Assembly: GCF_014203855.1 (NCBI RefSeq)
Contig: NZ_JACHJV010000001.1
Span: 1-64,000, forward strand
Direction of reading: 5' to 3'
DNA length: 64,000 bases
Source of the DNA: Kitasatospora kifunensis
GTDB lineage: Bacteria > Actinomycetota > Actinomycetes > Streptomycetales > Streptomycetaceae
Shown: in pieces, positions 45,845 through 54,106 of the stretch
Layout of the letters: each line of letters opens with the position of its first letter
How positions within the stretch are numbered: position 1 is the first letter of the stretch
Made by a program: the position numbers and the translations under genes
Notes under the pieces: generated by a model
Database searches by the model: none
What the model was told of the DNA's origin: nothing
What the model saw: the letters and a program-made list of their open reading frames with translations, nothing else

Positions 45845-46987
45845 ATGCGACTCTCCAGCCACGACGACTTCACGAGCCTGCGTGAGATCATCGTCGGCTC
45901 CGCCGCGAACTACCTGTCCCACGAACGCGATGTCACCTTCGAACTGTTCCACCACGAGAACCTGACCGGCTTCCGCTCGGACTGGGCCTACCCCCGGCTG
46001 GCGGCCCACGGCGGCGCCACACCGCAGTCCTGGCAGATCAAACACCGCTACGCCGAGGAGCTTCACGAGGACGTCGAGGACCTGGCGGCCACGCTCGCCT
46101 CGTTCGGCGTGACCGTCCACCGCCCGCTGCCGCTGCCGCCCGACGCGGCCCCGATCGCCGGGCTGGGCTGGCAGGCCGCACCCACCCCGGCGCTGAACAT
46201 CCGGGACAACACGCTGATCCTCGGCGAGGAGATCATCGAGACACCGCCCGCGATCCGCTCCCGCTACCTGGAGACCCGGCTGCTCTCCCCCGTCTTCACC
46301 CACTACTGGCAGGCCGGCGCGACCTGGACCACGATGCCGCGTCCCACCCTCACCGACGTGTCGTTCGACCTGTCCTACGCCCGCGACGCGACCACCACCC
46401 TGGGCGGCCCCACCGAGTCGATCGACGCCCCGCAGCCCTCCTCCTACGACGTCGGCTTCGAGATGATGCTCGACGGCGCCCAGGTCCTGCGGCTGGGCCG
46501 CGACCTGGTGGTCAACATCGCCCAGGAGAACCACCGCCGAGGGGTGGACTGGCTGGAACGGCACCTGGGCGGCCGCTACCGCATCCACCGGGTCTGGCGG
46601 ATGGCCGACAACCACATCGACAGCATGCTCCTCGCGCTCAGGCCGGGGGTGCTGCTGGCCCGGCACGCGGGGCTGCGCGACCTGCTCCCGCAGCGCCTGC
46701 GCGCCTGGAAGCTGATCGTGCCACCCGAGCCCGACCCCGGGGCGTTCCCCGTCTACGACGACGAGGACCTCGTGCTGACCAGCCCGTACATCGACCTGAA
46801 CGTGCTGTCGATCGACGAGGAGACGGTCCTGGTGAACGAGCAGTGCACGGGCCTGATCAAGACCCTGGAGGCCGAGCACTTCACCGTCGTGCCCGTACGC
46901 CACCGGCACCGCCGCCTGTTCGGCGGCGGGTTCCACTGCTTCACCCTCGACACCGTCCGCACCGGCGGGTGCGAGGAGTACCTGTGA
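45845..46987 (+). CDS. amidinotransferase (glycine/inosamine amidinotransferase family)
   Basis: The 380-aa protein is of the StrB/arginine:glycine amidinotransferase type: REIIVGSAANYLSHERD, MADNHIDSMLLALRPG (catalytic His) and the nucleophile in GGGFHCFTLDTVR (Cys365). Residues for the Asp-His-Cys triad are in place. Such enzymes move the amidino group of arginine to an amine, giving a guanidino compound. AAGGAAG lies before ATG 45845. It is the third plus-strand gene after the precursor. The product may be a guanidino acid for the PGM1-like ligase or a guanidino cap on the peptide's N-terminus. Confidence 0.88.
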   Translation: MRLSSHDDFTSLREIIVGSAANYLSHERDVTFELFHHENLTGFRSDWAYPRLAAHGGATPQSWQIKHRYAEELHEDVEDLAATLASFGVTVHRPLPLPPDAAPIAGLGWQAAPTPALNIRDNTLILGEEIIETPPAIRSRYLETRLLSPVFTHYWQAGATWTTMPRPTLTDVSFDLSYARDATTTLGGPTESIDAPQPSSYDVGFEMMLDGAQVLRLGRDLVVNIAQENHRRGVDWLERHLGGRYRIHRVWRMADNHIDSMLLALRPGVLLARHAGLRDLLPQRLRAWKLIVPPEPDPGAFPVYDDEDLVLTSPYIDLNVLSIDEETVLVNEQCTGLIKTLEAEHFTVVPVRHRHRRLFGGGFHCFTLDTVRTGGCEEYL

Positions 46988-47130
46988 TCGTGCTGACCGT
47001 GCCCTGACCGTCGGGGGTTTGACGCACCCTCGGGTGGTACGCCTGGGGTCAGAGAGGCTGGTTGCCACTCATGGTGCAGGAGGGGCTGTTGTAGGGTCGG
47101 CGCAACAGTGACCACCGAGGGGGAATTCCC

Positions 47131-47985
47131 ATGACGAACAATCAGGAAGCTGCCCAGGCACGCCGTTGGCTGATCACGGGTGCCAACAGCGGATTCGGGT
47201 CCGCCTTCGCGCGGGCCGCCCTGGCGGCCGGCGACATCGTGATCGCCGGGGTGCGGCGGCCGGAGACCATGGCGGCGCTGATCGCCGAGTTCCCGGGGCG
47301 GATCACGGCGGTGCAGTTGGACGTGACCAACGCCGAGCAGTGCGCGCAGGCGGTGAAGAACACCGTCGAGGAGCACGGGCAGATCGACGTGCTGGTCAAC
47401 AACGCGGGCTACGGAGTCGTCGGCGCCATCGAGGAGACCAGCGAGGAGGAGCTGCGCGGCGCGATGGAGGTGATGTTCTTCGGCGCGATGCGGCTCACCC
47501 GCCTGGTCCTGCCGCACATGCGGGCCCGGCGCAGCGGGACGATCGTGCAGGTCACCAGCATGGGCGGGATGCTCTCCTTCCCCGGTGTCGGCGCCTACAG
47601 CGCCACCAAGGGCGCGCTGGAGCTGGCCAGCGAGGCGCTGGCCGGCGAGGTCGCACCGCTGGGGATCAACGTGCTGATCGTCGAACCGGGCGCCTTCCGC
47701 ACCGAGTTCGCCGGTCCGTCCCTGCAGTCCGCGAACGTGATCGAGGACTACGAGCCCACCGTCGGCGCCGTCCGGGCCGCCCTCTCCGGCAGCCACGGCC
47801 AGCAACCGGGCGACCCGGCCAAGGCGGCGGCCGCGCTGCTCGCCACCCTGGAGCTGCCCGAGCTCCCGCTGCGGCTGGCCCTGGGTGAGGACGCGGTCAC
47901 CGCGATCCGCGGCAAGCTGGCGGCGGTGGGCGCCGACCTGGACGCCACGGCCGAACTCAGCCTGAGTACGGCGGCCGACAACTGA
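47131..47985 (+). CDS. SDR-family oxidoreductase
   Basis: The 284-aa classical SDR has the NAD(P) motif LITGANSGFGSAFARAA, NNAGYGVVG, catalytic Ser in VTSMGGML and YSATKGALELASEALA (Tyr-x3-Lys). All catalytic residues are present. GAGGGGG lies upstream of the start ATG 47131. The 143-bp gap from the amidinotransferase gene suggests its own promoter, so membership in the RiPP cluster is possible but not shown. A hairpin terminator follows. Confidence 0.9.
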   Translation: MTNNQEAAQARRWLITGANSGFGSAFARAALAAGDIVIAGVRRPETMAALIAEFPGRITAVQLDVTNAEQCAQAVKNTVEEHGQIDVLVNNAGYGVVGAIEETSEEELRGAMEVMFFGAMRLTRLVLPHMRARRSGTIVQVTSMGGMLSFPGVGAYSATKGALELASEALAGEVAPLGINVLIVEPGAFRTEFAGPSLQSANVIEDYEPTVGAVRAALSGSHGQQPGDPAKAAAALLATLELPELPLRLALGEDAVTAIRGKLAAVGADLDATAELSLSTAADN

Positions 47986-48005
47986 CCTGCCGTCAACGGA
48001 GAACC

Positions 48006-48033
48006 GGCCCGGGGGCCGCACCGCCCCCGGGCC
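48006..48033. terminator. hairpin terminator
   Basis: Perfect 11-bp stem (GGCCCGGGGGC) with a 6-nt loop, 20 nt after the SDR stop. Confidence 0.8.
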
Positions 48034-48120
48034 ACACCGTTTCAGCGTAACGACGGGTCATCAGGCGTCCGACTCCGTGGCCGTATCGGCGAGGCAGGTT
48101 CGCGCGACCCTCTGGACGAC

Positions 48121-48141
48121 ATATACCGGTCGCCGATATAT
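48121..48141. promoter_or_regulatory. ATATAC-type inverted repeat, PadR-like operator candidate
   Basis: ATATACCGG tcg CCGATATAT is a near-perfect inverted repeat in a markedly AT-rich island followed by ATATAG. PadR-type sites have this ATAT-rich look, but no PadR gene is in the window. Confidence 0.45.
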
Positions 48142-48175
48142 ATAGTCACATGATGGATCGACTGCCGCTCCCTCT

Positions 48176-48235
48176 GCGCGCCCTCGGGACTCGTGGTGCC
48201 TGACAGGGGAGGGCACCAACGAGACCCGAGGGCGC
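48176..48235. other. long imperfect hairpin upstream of phosphotransferase gene
   Basis: Arms around GCGCGCCCTCGGG (from 48176) and CCCGAGGGCGC (to 48235) extend to about 24 bp with 2 mismatches and a 10-nt loop. It lies in a 350-bp region with no gene and could be a terminator, attenuator or small RNA structure. Confidence 0.55.
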
Positions 48236-48337
48236 GGGCGCGCCTGGTTTCCATACCCTGACCCGACCATCCGACCGGGCGGGAGGGCAAACCGTATTGC
48301 GGCACCCGCGGCGCGTGGCTTCGCGTACGTTCTGCGG

Positions 48338-49324
48338 ATGCGGAGATTCGCGGAAGCCGAGGACCTGTCAGCAGTGGTGCGCGACGCGCTGGGAGCGGGG
48401 TGCCGGATCGTCGGGGTGGACCGCTTGCGCGGAGGCAGCAAGAAGGGGGCGTACCGGGTCCGGCTCGACGGTGGCCAGAGGGCGAGCGTGATCGTCTACA
48501 GCTGGGCGAACGAGGAGAACTTCTGGCCCGGCGCCGCCGAGGACGACCTGACGGACCCGTTCGCGCCCGCCTCCGGTCTGGTGCCGTTCCTGGCCGCCCA
48601 GCACACCTTGGCCGAGGTCGGGGCGCGCGTGCCGCGTCTGCTGCTCGCAGACGACACCAAGCAGCGGTACCCGGCGGACCTAGCCGTGGTCGAGGACATC
48701 CCCGGCGGCACGCTGGAGGCACTCTTCGAGACCGACCCCGCCCGCGCCGAGGCCGCCCTGGACGAACTGGCCCGGACCCTCGACCTGATGCGGCACCACC
48801 ACGCTCCCCGCTACGGCAGAGTGGACCTGCTGGAGCGCGGCGGCATCGCCCTCGGGAGCTCCTGCGAACAGCTGATCCTCGACCGGGCCCGGCGAGACCT
48901 CGAGGAGGCGGCGGGACGCGACACCAGGATCAATGCAGTACGCGGCCAACTCGACGACCGTCTGCAGGAGTTGCGGGCGCTGGTGGCCCCACGCGCCGAA
49001 TACGGACTGATCCACGGAGAGCTCGGCCCCGACCACGTCCTGATAGACGCCGAAGGGCAGCCCGTCCTCATCGACATCGAGGGCCTGATGTACTTCGACA
49101 CCGAGTGGGAACACGTCTTCCTGCGCCTTCGCTTCGCCGAGCGCTACCCGGCCCTCTCCCGGCCCGGCCTCGACCCGCGGCGCCTGGACCTCTACGGGCT
49201 GGCCATGCACCTCTCCCTGGTGGCCGGCCCCCTGCGCCTGCTCGACGGCGACTACCCCGACCGGGACTTCATGCATGGGATCGCCGAACACAACCTGCGG
49301 CAGGCACTGACCCTGCTTCCGTGA
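48338..49324 (+). CDS. aminoglycoside-phosphotransferase-like kinase family protein
   Basis: The 328-aa protein has the kinase-like fold of the APH family. The C-lobe reads YGLIHGELGPDHVLIDAEGQPVLIDIEGLMYFDTEWEH, where HGE-x5-H replaces the usual HGD-x4-N and IDIEG replaces IDWE. An N-lobe loop GGSKKGAYRVRL is present, with VIVYSW for the lysine strand (the Lys is not obvious). The changed catalytic residues suggest a different substrate or a non-enzymatic role. No strong ribosome site precedes ATG 48338. Confidence 0.78.
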   Translation: MRRFAEAEDLSAVVRDALGAGCRIVGVDRLRGGSKKGAYRVRLDGGQRASVIVYSWANEENFWPGAAEDDLTDPFAPASGLVPFLAAQHTLAEVGARVPRLLLADDTKQRYPADLAVVEDIPGGTLEALFETDPARAEAALDELARTLDLMRHHHAPRYGRVDLLERGGIALGSSCEQLILDRARRDLEEAAGRDTRINAVRGQLDDRLQELRALVAPRAEYGLIHGELGPDHVLIDAEGQPVLIDIEGLMYFDTEWEHVFLRLRFAERYPALSRPGLDPRRLDLYGLAMHLSLVAGPLRLLDGDYPDRDFMHGIAEHNLRQALTLLP

Positions 49325-49359
49325 CGCGCGCTAGCTAGCCCGAGCGCGGGCGCGGGCGC

Positions 49360-49821
49360 TCACCGCTGCTGGCTACGGGTGTTGGCCAGGGCGGTGTTGG
49401 CGGTGTCGAGGATGTTGCGGAAGGTGCGGGTGATGATCGGGCGGGCGAAGTGCCGGGTGAGCAGGGGGCCGAGCAGCGGGACGGAGATCTCGGCGCGGGT
49501 GGTCCAGCGCACCTGGGTGCCGCCCTCGACCTCGGCGAAGGTCATGCGGCCGATTTCGTGCCGGGCCGGCGGCAGGCTGCGGTCGACGACGTACTCGGTG
49601 GCGTACGGCGGGTCGTAGTGGGTGATGCGCTCCCGGAACCAGCCGATCATCCAGAGGTGGCTGCGGATCGCGCCGACACCGTAGGGGGCGCCCTCACCGC
49701 GCCGGGTCAGGCGGCAGCGCAGGATCAGGGGTGACTTCGTGTAGTTGGTCGTCATGGTGAGCCAGGCGAACACCTCCTCGATCGGGGCGTGGATGGTGCG
49801 TTCGACCGTCATGGTTTCCAT
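49360..49821 (-). CDS. SRPBCC-family (polyketide cyclase/START-like) protein
   Basis: The 153-aa single-domain protein begins METMTVERTIHAPIEEVFAWLTM, the standard SRPBCC opening, and continues with the beta-sheet and C-terminal helix pattern (RHFARPIITRTFRNILDTANTALA). GGAGGAGG lies before ATG 49821; the open frame beyond it is not coding-like. These proteins bind hydrophobic ligands in a helix-grip cavity. The ligand is unknown. It is divergent from a secreted beta-propeller gene. Confidence 0.83.
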   Translation of the reverse strand: METMTVERTIHAPIEEVFAWLTMTTNYTKSPLILRCRLTRRGEGAPYGVGAIRSHLWMIGWFRERITHYDPPYATEYVVDRSLPPARHEIGRMTFAEVEGGTQVRWTTRAEISVPLLGPLLTRHFARPIITRTFRNILDTANTALANTRSQQR

Positions 49822-49845
49822 GGCTGTTGACCTCCTCCGTGGCCG

Positions 49846-49884
49846 CCCGCTGCGGCTGCCCTCTGCGGCCGCCCTCTGCGGCTG
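49846..49884. repeat. three 13-nt tandem repeats
   Basis: CCCKCTGCGGYYG-type units at 49846-49858, 49859-49871 and 49872-49884, just upstream of the SRPBCC gene's ribosome site. Confidence 0.8.
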
Positions 49885-50048
49885 CCAATCGGGACACCTC
49901 GCACCGGCGAACCGTGACAGCCCGTCGATGTGACGTGCGCCACAGAACCGGTTCGGCGCCGCCGCGGCCCTCTTCCCCCGGGACCGAGCAGCACCTAGCC
50001 TTCCCTGCGGCAGCGCGTCGTGCGCTGCCATGGGGAGGGAAGAAACGC

Positions 50049-51173
50049 ATGAAGTCTCTTGCGAAGGCGTTCCGTTGGGGAACTGCGGCGTTGGCCGTCG
50101 CAGCCCTGCTCGGCCCGGCGGCCGGCGTAGCCTCAGCAGCCACACCGGTCACAGCAGTCGTGCCAGTCACACCGGTCTCCGGCAACGAGGCCACCATCAC
50201 CGTGGGCGTGGGGGAAGCCACACCGGCGGTCAGCCCGGACGGCGGCAAGGCCTACGTCGCGGCGGTCGACGGGAACAACCAGCTCGTACTGAAGACGGTC
50301 GACACCCAGGCCGACGCGGTCATCGGGCAACTCGTTCTGGGCACCTGGCAGGGGAGGCCCTTCCTGGCACTCAGCGCGGACGGCTCACGGCTGTACGTGC
50401 TGAACGGGTTGAGCCTCACCGTGGTCGACACCGCCTCGCTGACCGCGCTCGCCTCGGTCACCGTGCCGGACCAGCCGCGCCCGACCGGCTGGTCCGCGGG
50501 CTCGACCGAGGGGCTGGCGCTCAGCCCGGACGGGTCCACCCTCTACGTGGCCCAGAACGGGCCGCAGACCTACCGTCAGGAGGGGCAGAGCCGGGTGCTG
50601 GAGTTCGCCACCGCTCAGCGGGCGTTCACCACACAGGTCCAGCTGACGGCCAGTGAGCTGGGCTCGGTGGTGGTCCGGCCGGGCAGCCATGACGTGTACG
50701 TCGGCAGCAGCTCCGGCGTGTACCACCTGAGCACGGCCGGCGCCGCACCGAGCCTGGTCGGCGTCGTTTCGGGCACCGCCGCGGCAACTGCCGGCGACTA
50801 CGAGCTGGCGTTCACCCCGGACGGCACCCGCCTGTTCACGGTGAGCGGCACCGGCACCGGCGCCGGCGCGCTGATCAACCCCGACACCGACACCGTCACC
50901 ACGAACCTCAGGCTGCTGTCGCCCGATGGCGACCTGGAGTACCCGCAGGTCAGCGCGGACGGCTCCCGGCTCTACCTGGTGGACAACGACCTCACCAACG
51001 GCCCCTCGGTGCTCGTCTTCGACGCCACCACGGGCGCGGCCCTCCCGGACGAGACGGTGAGTGGCCTGGACGAGAGCAACGTCGACGGCCTGGCCCTGGG
51101 CCCCGACGGCGACACCATGTACGTGACCGGCAGCACGAGCCCGAACAGCGCCCTGCAGATCATCAACTACTGA
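50049..51173 (+). CDS. secreted YncE-like beta-propeller protein
   Basis: The 374-aa protein has a Sec signal (MKSLAKAFRWGTAALAVAALLGPAAGVASAA) and repeated propeller strands of the type LSADGSRLYVLN, LSPDGSTLYVAQ, FTPDGTRLFTVS and VSADGSRLYLVD, ending LGPDGDTMYVTG. These are the seven-bladed YVTN/YncE-like repeats, here in an extracellular protein without a cell-wall anchor. It probably binds a ligand or partner outside the cell. GGGAGGGAAG lies before ATG 50049. Confidence 0.85.
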   Translation: MKSLAKAFRWGTAALAVAALLGPAAGVASAATPVTAVVPVTPVSGNEATITVGVGEATPAVSPDGGKAYVAAVDGNNQLVLKTVDTQADAVIGQLVLGTWQGRPFLALSADGSRLYVLNGLSLTVVDTASLTALASVTVPDQPRPTGWSAGSTEGLALSPDGSTLYVAQNGPQTYRQEGQSRVLEFATAQRAFTTQVQLTASELGSVVVRPGSHDVYVGSSSGVYHLSTAGAAPSLVGVVSGTAAATAGDYELAFTPDGTRLFTVSGTGTGAGALINPDTDTVTTNLRLLSPDGDLEYPQVSADGSRLYLVDNDLTNGPSVLVFDATTGAALPDETVSGLDESNVDGLALGPDGDTMYVTGSTSPNSALQIINY

Positions 51174-51184
51174 CGCTGTCAGCC

Positions 51185-51226
51185 AGGTTGCCCGACCGCG
51201 GCGGTACGGTCACGGTCGGGCAACCT
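51185..51226. terminator. hairpin terminator, bidirectional
   Basis: Perfect 14-bp stem (AGGTTGCCCGACCG) with a 14-nt loop between the propeller gene and the convergent LysR gene. Confidence 0.83.
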
Positions 51227-51238
51227 CGCCGCCCGCGC

Positions 51239-52048
51239 CTACTCGGCACCCAGCGTCCGCTCCGCGAGCGCCACGAAGTCGAGCACCCGGCGCTCGCGCC
51301 GGTCCGCTGCCACGGCGAGGCAGAGCTCGGCGGGCTGCGCGTCCGTCACCGTGCGGAAGACGAGGTCGGGGCGGGAGTACGACTGCGCGACGCTGCGGGG
51401 CACCAGGGCGATGCCGTGCCCGGCGGCGACGAGCTCGAACTTCTCCTCGAGCGAGGACGTCCGCCGCGTGTGCGCGTCGAGGACCGCCTCACCGTCGAGG
51501 TCCGCGAGCCTCAGCGACCGACGGCGGGCCAGCGCGTGGGTCACGGGCAGGCAGGCGACTCGCGGCTCGCTGCCGAGGCGCACGGTGCGCAGCCCGGTGT
51601 CGTCGAACTGGCCCCGCAGGTAACCGACATCGGCCCGGCCGTCGCGCAGCGGCGCGTCCTGCTCCCACCAGTGCAGGCGCAGCAGTTCGATCTCGACCTC
51701 GGGGTGGGCGGCCGTGAACACGCGCATCGCTTCGGAGACGTGCAGCCCCGGCGCGAACGCGATGACGAGCCGCTCGACGCCCCGGTCCACCTCGTGGACG
51801 CGTCGCACGGCGCAATCGACGGTCGCGAACACCGCGCGCGCCTCCTCCTGGAGCTGCTCGCCCGCAGGCGTGAGCTGCACGCTGCGGGTCGTGCGCACCA
51901 GGAGCACGCAGCCGAGCTCCTGTTCGAGCGCGCGGATCTGCCGACTGAGGACGGGCTGCGCGATGTACAGCTGCTCGGCGGCCCGACCGAAGTGCCGGTG
52001 CTCCGCGAGCGCGGCGAAGTAGCGCAGCTTACGCAGGTCCAGATCCAT
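51239..52048 (-). CDS. LysR-family regulator
   Basis: The 269-aa protein has an N-terminal winged helix (LRYFAALAEHRHFGRAAEQLYIAQPVLSRQIRALEQELGCVLLVR) and an effector-binding domain ending VALAERTLGAE. ATG 52048 is the start; a TTG six bases further upstream (52054) is an alternative. It is divergent from an NAD(P)-binding reductase gene, with a palindrome in the short gap, the standard LysR layout for control of its neighbour. Confidence 0.9.
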   Translation of the reverse strand: MDLDLRKLRYFAALAEHRHFGRAAEQLYIAQPVLSRQIRALEQELGCVLLVRTTRSVQLTPAGEQLQEEARAVFATVDCAVRRVHEVDRGVERLVIAFAPGLHVSEAMRVFTAAHPEVEIELLRLHWWEQDAPLRDGRADVGYLRGQFDDTGLRTVRLGSEPRVACLPVTHALARRRSLRLADLDGEAVLDAHTRRTSSLEEKFELVAAGHGIALVPRSVAQSYSRPDLVFRTVTDAQPAELCLAVAADRRERRVLDFVALAERTLGAE

Positions 52049-52061
52049 GCCCAAAGGATAT

Positions 52062-52083
52062 CAATTGCTACCGAGAGGTATTG
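52062..52083. promoter_or_regulatory. LysR-type operator candidate
   Basis: CAAT-tgc-TACC-gaga-GGTA-TTG forms an imperfect inverted repeat (TACC/GGTA core) midway in the 69-bp gap between the divergent LysR and reductase genes. Confidence 0.6.
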
Positions 52084-52117
52084 GACGGCCACCGTGAGGC
52101 AGCCGCAGCATGGACCC

Positions 52118-53020
52118 ATGATCGTCATCACGACGCCCACGGGCGACATCGGCAGCCAGGTTCTGACCACCCTCCTCAAGAGCGCCCCCTCCAGCGGGGA
52201 GGAGCTGCGCGTCATCGTGCGCGACCCCGCCAAGCTCCCCGCCCCGGTCCGCGACCGCGTCGACATCGTACCGGGCTCGCACGCCGACCCCGAGGTCGTC
52301 GACCGCGCGTTCACCGGCGCGGACGCCGTCTTCTGGGTCGTCCCGCCGGACGCCCAGGCACCGAGCCTCGACCTCGCGTACCGCGGGTTCACCCGGGCCG
52401 CCGCCCAGGCGTTCACCACCCACGGCGTCACCCATGTGGTCGGCGTATCGGCGCTGGGCCGCGGCACCGCCGTCGCGGGTCGCGCCGGGCTCGTCACCGC
52501 CTCCCTCGCGATGGACGACCTCATCGCCGACACGGGCGTGGCCTACCGGGCGCTCGCGAACCCCTCCTTCATGGACAACCTGCTGCGCCAACTGCGCTCG
52601 ATCCGCGACCAGGGCGTGTTCACCGACACCGTCGCCGCCGACCGCGCCGCCCCCACCGCAGCGACCCGCGACATCGCCGCGGCGGCCGCCGGGCTGCTCC
52701 TCGACCGGTCGTGGACGGGCACCGGCAGCGTCCCGGTGCTCGGACCGCAGGACCTCTCGCCGAACGACCTGGCGCGCATCATGTCCGAGGTGCTCGACAC
52801 CCCGGTGCGCTACCAGCGGCAGTCGCTCGAGGACCTTCGCACCTCACTCACCGGTCACGGCATCGGTGAGGCGTTCGCCCAAGGCATGGTCGACATGATG
52901 CGGGCGAAGGAGGAGGGTCTCGACGACGGCGTGCGGCGCACCCCGCAGAGCGCCGGCACCACGACCTTCCGGCAGTGGTGCGAGGAGGTCCTCAAGCCGG
53001 CGGTGCTCGCCCTCGACTGA
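52118..53020 (+). CDS. NmrA-like NAD(P)-binding protein
   Basis: The 300-aa protein has an atypical SDR fold beginning MIVITTPTGDIGSQVLTTLL (nucleotide-binding Gly motif), then AFTGADAVFWVVPPDAQ and VVGVSALGRG. The NmrA-like layout lacks the Tyr-x3-Lys pair of classical SDRs. Such proteins act as reductases, epimerases or redox sensors. It is the likely target of the divergent LysR regulator. Confidence 0.85.
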   Translation: MIVITTPTGDIGSQVLTTLLKSAPSSGEELRVIVRDPAKLPAPVRDRVDIVPGSHADPEVVDRAFTGADAVFWVVPPDAQAPSLDLAYRGFTRAAAQAFTTHGVTHVVGVSALGRGTAVAGRAGLVTASLAMDDLIADTGVAYRALANPSFMDNLLRQLRSIRDQGVFTDTVAADRAAPTAATRDIAAAAAGLLLDRSWTGTGSVPVLGPQDLSPNDLARIMSEVLDTPVRYQRQSLEDLRTSLTGHGIGEAFAQGMVDMMRAKEEGLDDGVRRTPQSAGTTTFRQWCEEVLKPAVLALD

Positions 53021-53112
53021 GCAGCGGGCGTGGGCTGTCCTGTCCATCGGTTGTTGATCGGCAACTGGCCTACTGAGGGTCAGTGTTCCGTTCGCAGCCT
53101 TGGAGGACCATC

Positions 53113-53277
53113 GTGCCCAGCCTGGTAGTTCGAGTAATGGTCGCTGTCGCGGCAGCCTTGGTGCTCGGCGTCGCGGGCACGCCGGTCTATGCGGGTTCAG
53201 CCCCGCGCGCTGCGGTGGAAGCCGCAAGCCCGGTGACCCCCGAGGCCTGCGGCGGCACCGCTATGGGCTGCATGTGA
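53113..53277 (+). CDS. small secreted peptide with C-terminal cysteines, 54 aa
   Basis: GTG 53113 has GGAGG 7 nt upstream. The N-terminal half is a Sec signal (SLVVRVMVAVAAALVLGVAG) and the mature part ends EACGGTAMGCM, with two cysteines near the C-terminus. The stop TGA (53275-53277) lies 2 nt before the start of the next gene, and a GTG overlaps it, so translation is probably coupled to the GNAT gene. No family is recognised. A secreted peptide beside an acetyltransferase raises the thought of a modified peptide, but nothing else supports it. Confidence 0.6.
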   Translation: MPSLVVRVMVAVAAALVLGVAGTPVYAGSAPRAAVEAASPVTPEACGGTAMGCM

Positions 53278-53279
53278 CG

Positions 53280-53819
53280 ATGACCGACATCGTGACGCGT
53301 CGGCTTCGGCTGCGGCGGTTCAGCCGTGACGATGCGCCGGCGCTGGCCCGATACCGCTCTGATCCCCGTGTCGCCCGCTACCAGAGCTGGCGTTCGCCGA
53401 TCGATCAAGTGGAGGCAGTGGCGATCGTTGCCGACTACCTCACCGAGGATCCCGACGGGCCCGGCTTCTTCCAGTACGCGATAGAGCTGCACCAGCGGCC
53501 GGGCCTGATCGGCGATCTCGCTGTCGCGATCGGGACCGGCCGTGGTCAGGCGGTCGTGGGCATCACGCTGGCGCCGGAGATGCACCATCAGGGCTACGCG
53601 ACCGAAGCGATGACCGCTGTGGCGGACCGCCTCTTCACCACGGGCGTGAAACGGATCACGGCCACCTGCGACGCCCGCAACACGGCGTCCGCGAAGCTCC
53701 TGCGACGCGTGGGCTTCGAACAGCAGGGTCGGGAGAACCAGTACGTGGAGCCGCGTGGCACCCACGCCGATGTTCTGGTGTTCAGGATGTCGAGTGAGCA
53801 GCTGCGCCGCCCCTCATGA
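53280..53819 (+). CDS. GNAT N-acetyltransferase (RimJ/RimL type)
   Basis: The 179-aa protein fits the Acetyltransf_3 pattern: RRLRLRRFSRDDAPALARYRSDPRV, acetyl-CoA loop GITLAPEMHHQGYATEAM, and CDARNTASAKLLRRVGFEQQG. The family acetylates N-termini of proteins or small amines. ATG 53280 is used; GTG 53274 overlaps the preceding stop. The gene is coupled to the 54-aa secreted peptide. Confidence 0.88.
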   Translation: MTDIVTRRLRLRRFSRDDAPALARYRSDPRVARYQSWRSPIDQVEAVAIVADYLTEDPDGPGFFQYAIELHQRPGLIGDLAVAIGTGRGQAVVGITLAPEMHHQGYATEAMTAVADRLFTTGVKRITATCDARNTASAKLLRRVGFEQQGRENQYVEPRGTHADVLVFRMSSEQLRRPS

Positions 53820-53893
53820 ACCTGCCGGGAACCAACCGGGTTCCAGCGGCGATCACCGAGCGCACTCACGCTCGATCAACACAGGAGGACAGC

Positions 53894-54019
53894 ATGGATC
53901 AAGCCCGCCCGGGAGACCGTAGTATCGCGCCGCTCGTTGAGAGCGATGCCGGCGTCGACGCGGTGGACACACCGAGTCACCCGGATGAGCTGGGCGACTC
54001 GCAGGAGCCCGAGGCATAG
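53894..54019 (+). CDS. small acidic protein, 41 aa, unknown
   Basis: A strong AGGAGG lies 6 nt before ATG 53894, and the stop is followed within 25 nt by a 14-bp terminator hairpin. The product is acidic, Asp/Glu/Pro-rich, with no Cys and no signal peptide. Good initiation and a clean terminator support a real gene. Function unknown. Confidence 0.6.
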   Translation: MDQARPGDRSIAPLVESDAGVDAVDTPSHPDELGDSQEPEA

Positions 54020-54040
54020 TCCTCGGATCGTCCGCAGTGC

Positions 54041-54074
54041 CCTCCCGTCGAAGGCGGCGGCCTTCGACGGGAGG
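54041..54074. terminator. hairpin terminator
   Basis: Perfect 14-bp stem (CCTCCCGTCGAAGG) with a 6-nt loop, between the 41-aa gene and the convergent minus-strand gene. Confidence 0.85.
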
Positions 54075-54106
54075 GGCTCGGCGACGCCCAGGGGCCCCTG
54101 GCTCCA

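Noticed and set aside
39247-46987. The cluster as a pheganomycin or resorcinomycin cluster
   Set aside because: No type III polyketide synthase or phenylglycine genes and no longer precursor peptide were found; only the ligase and amidinotransferase are shared in type.
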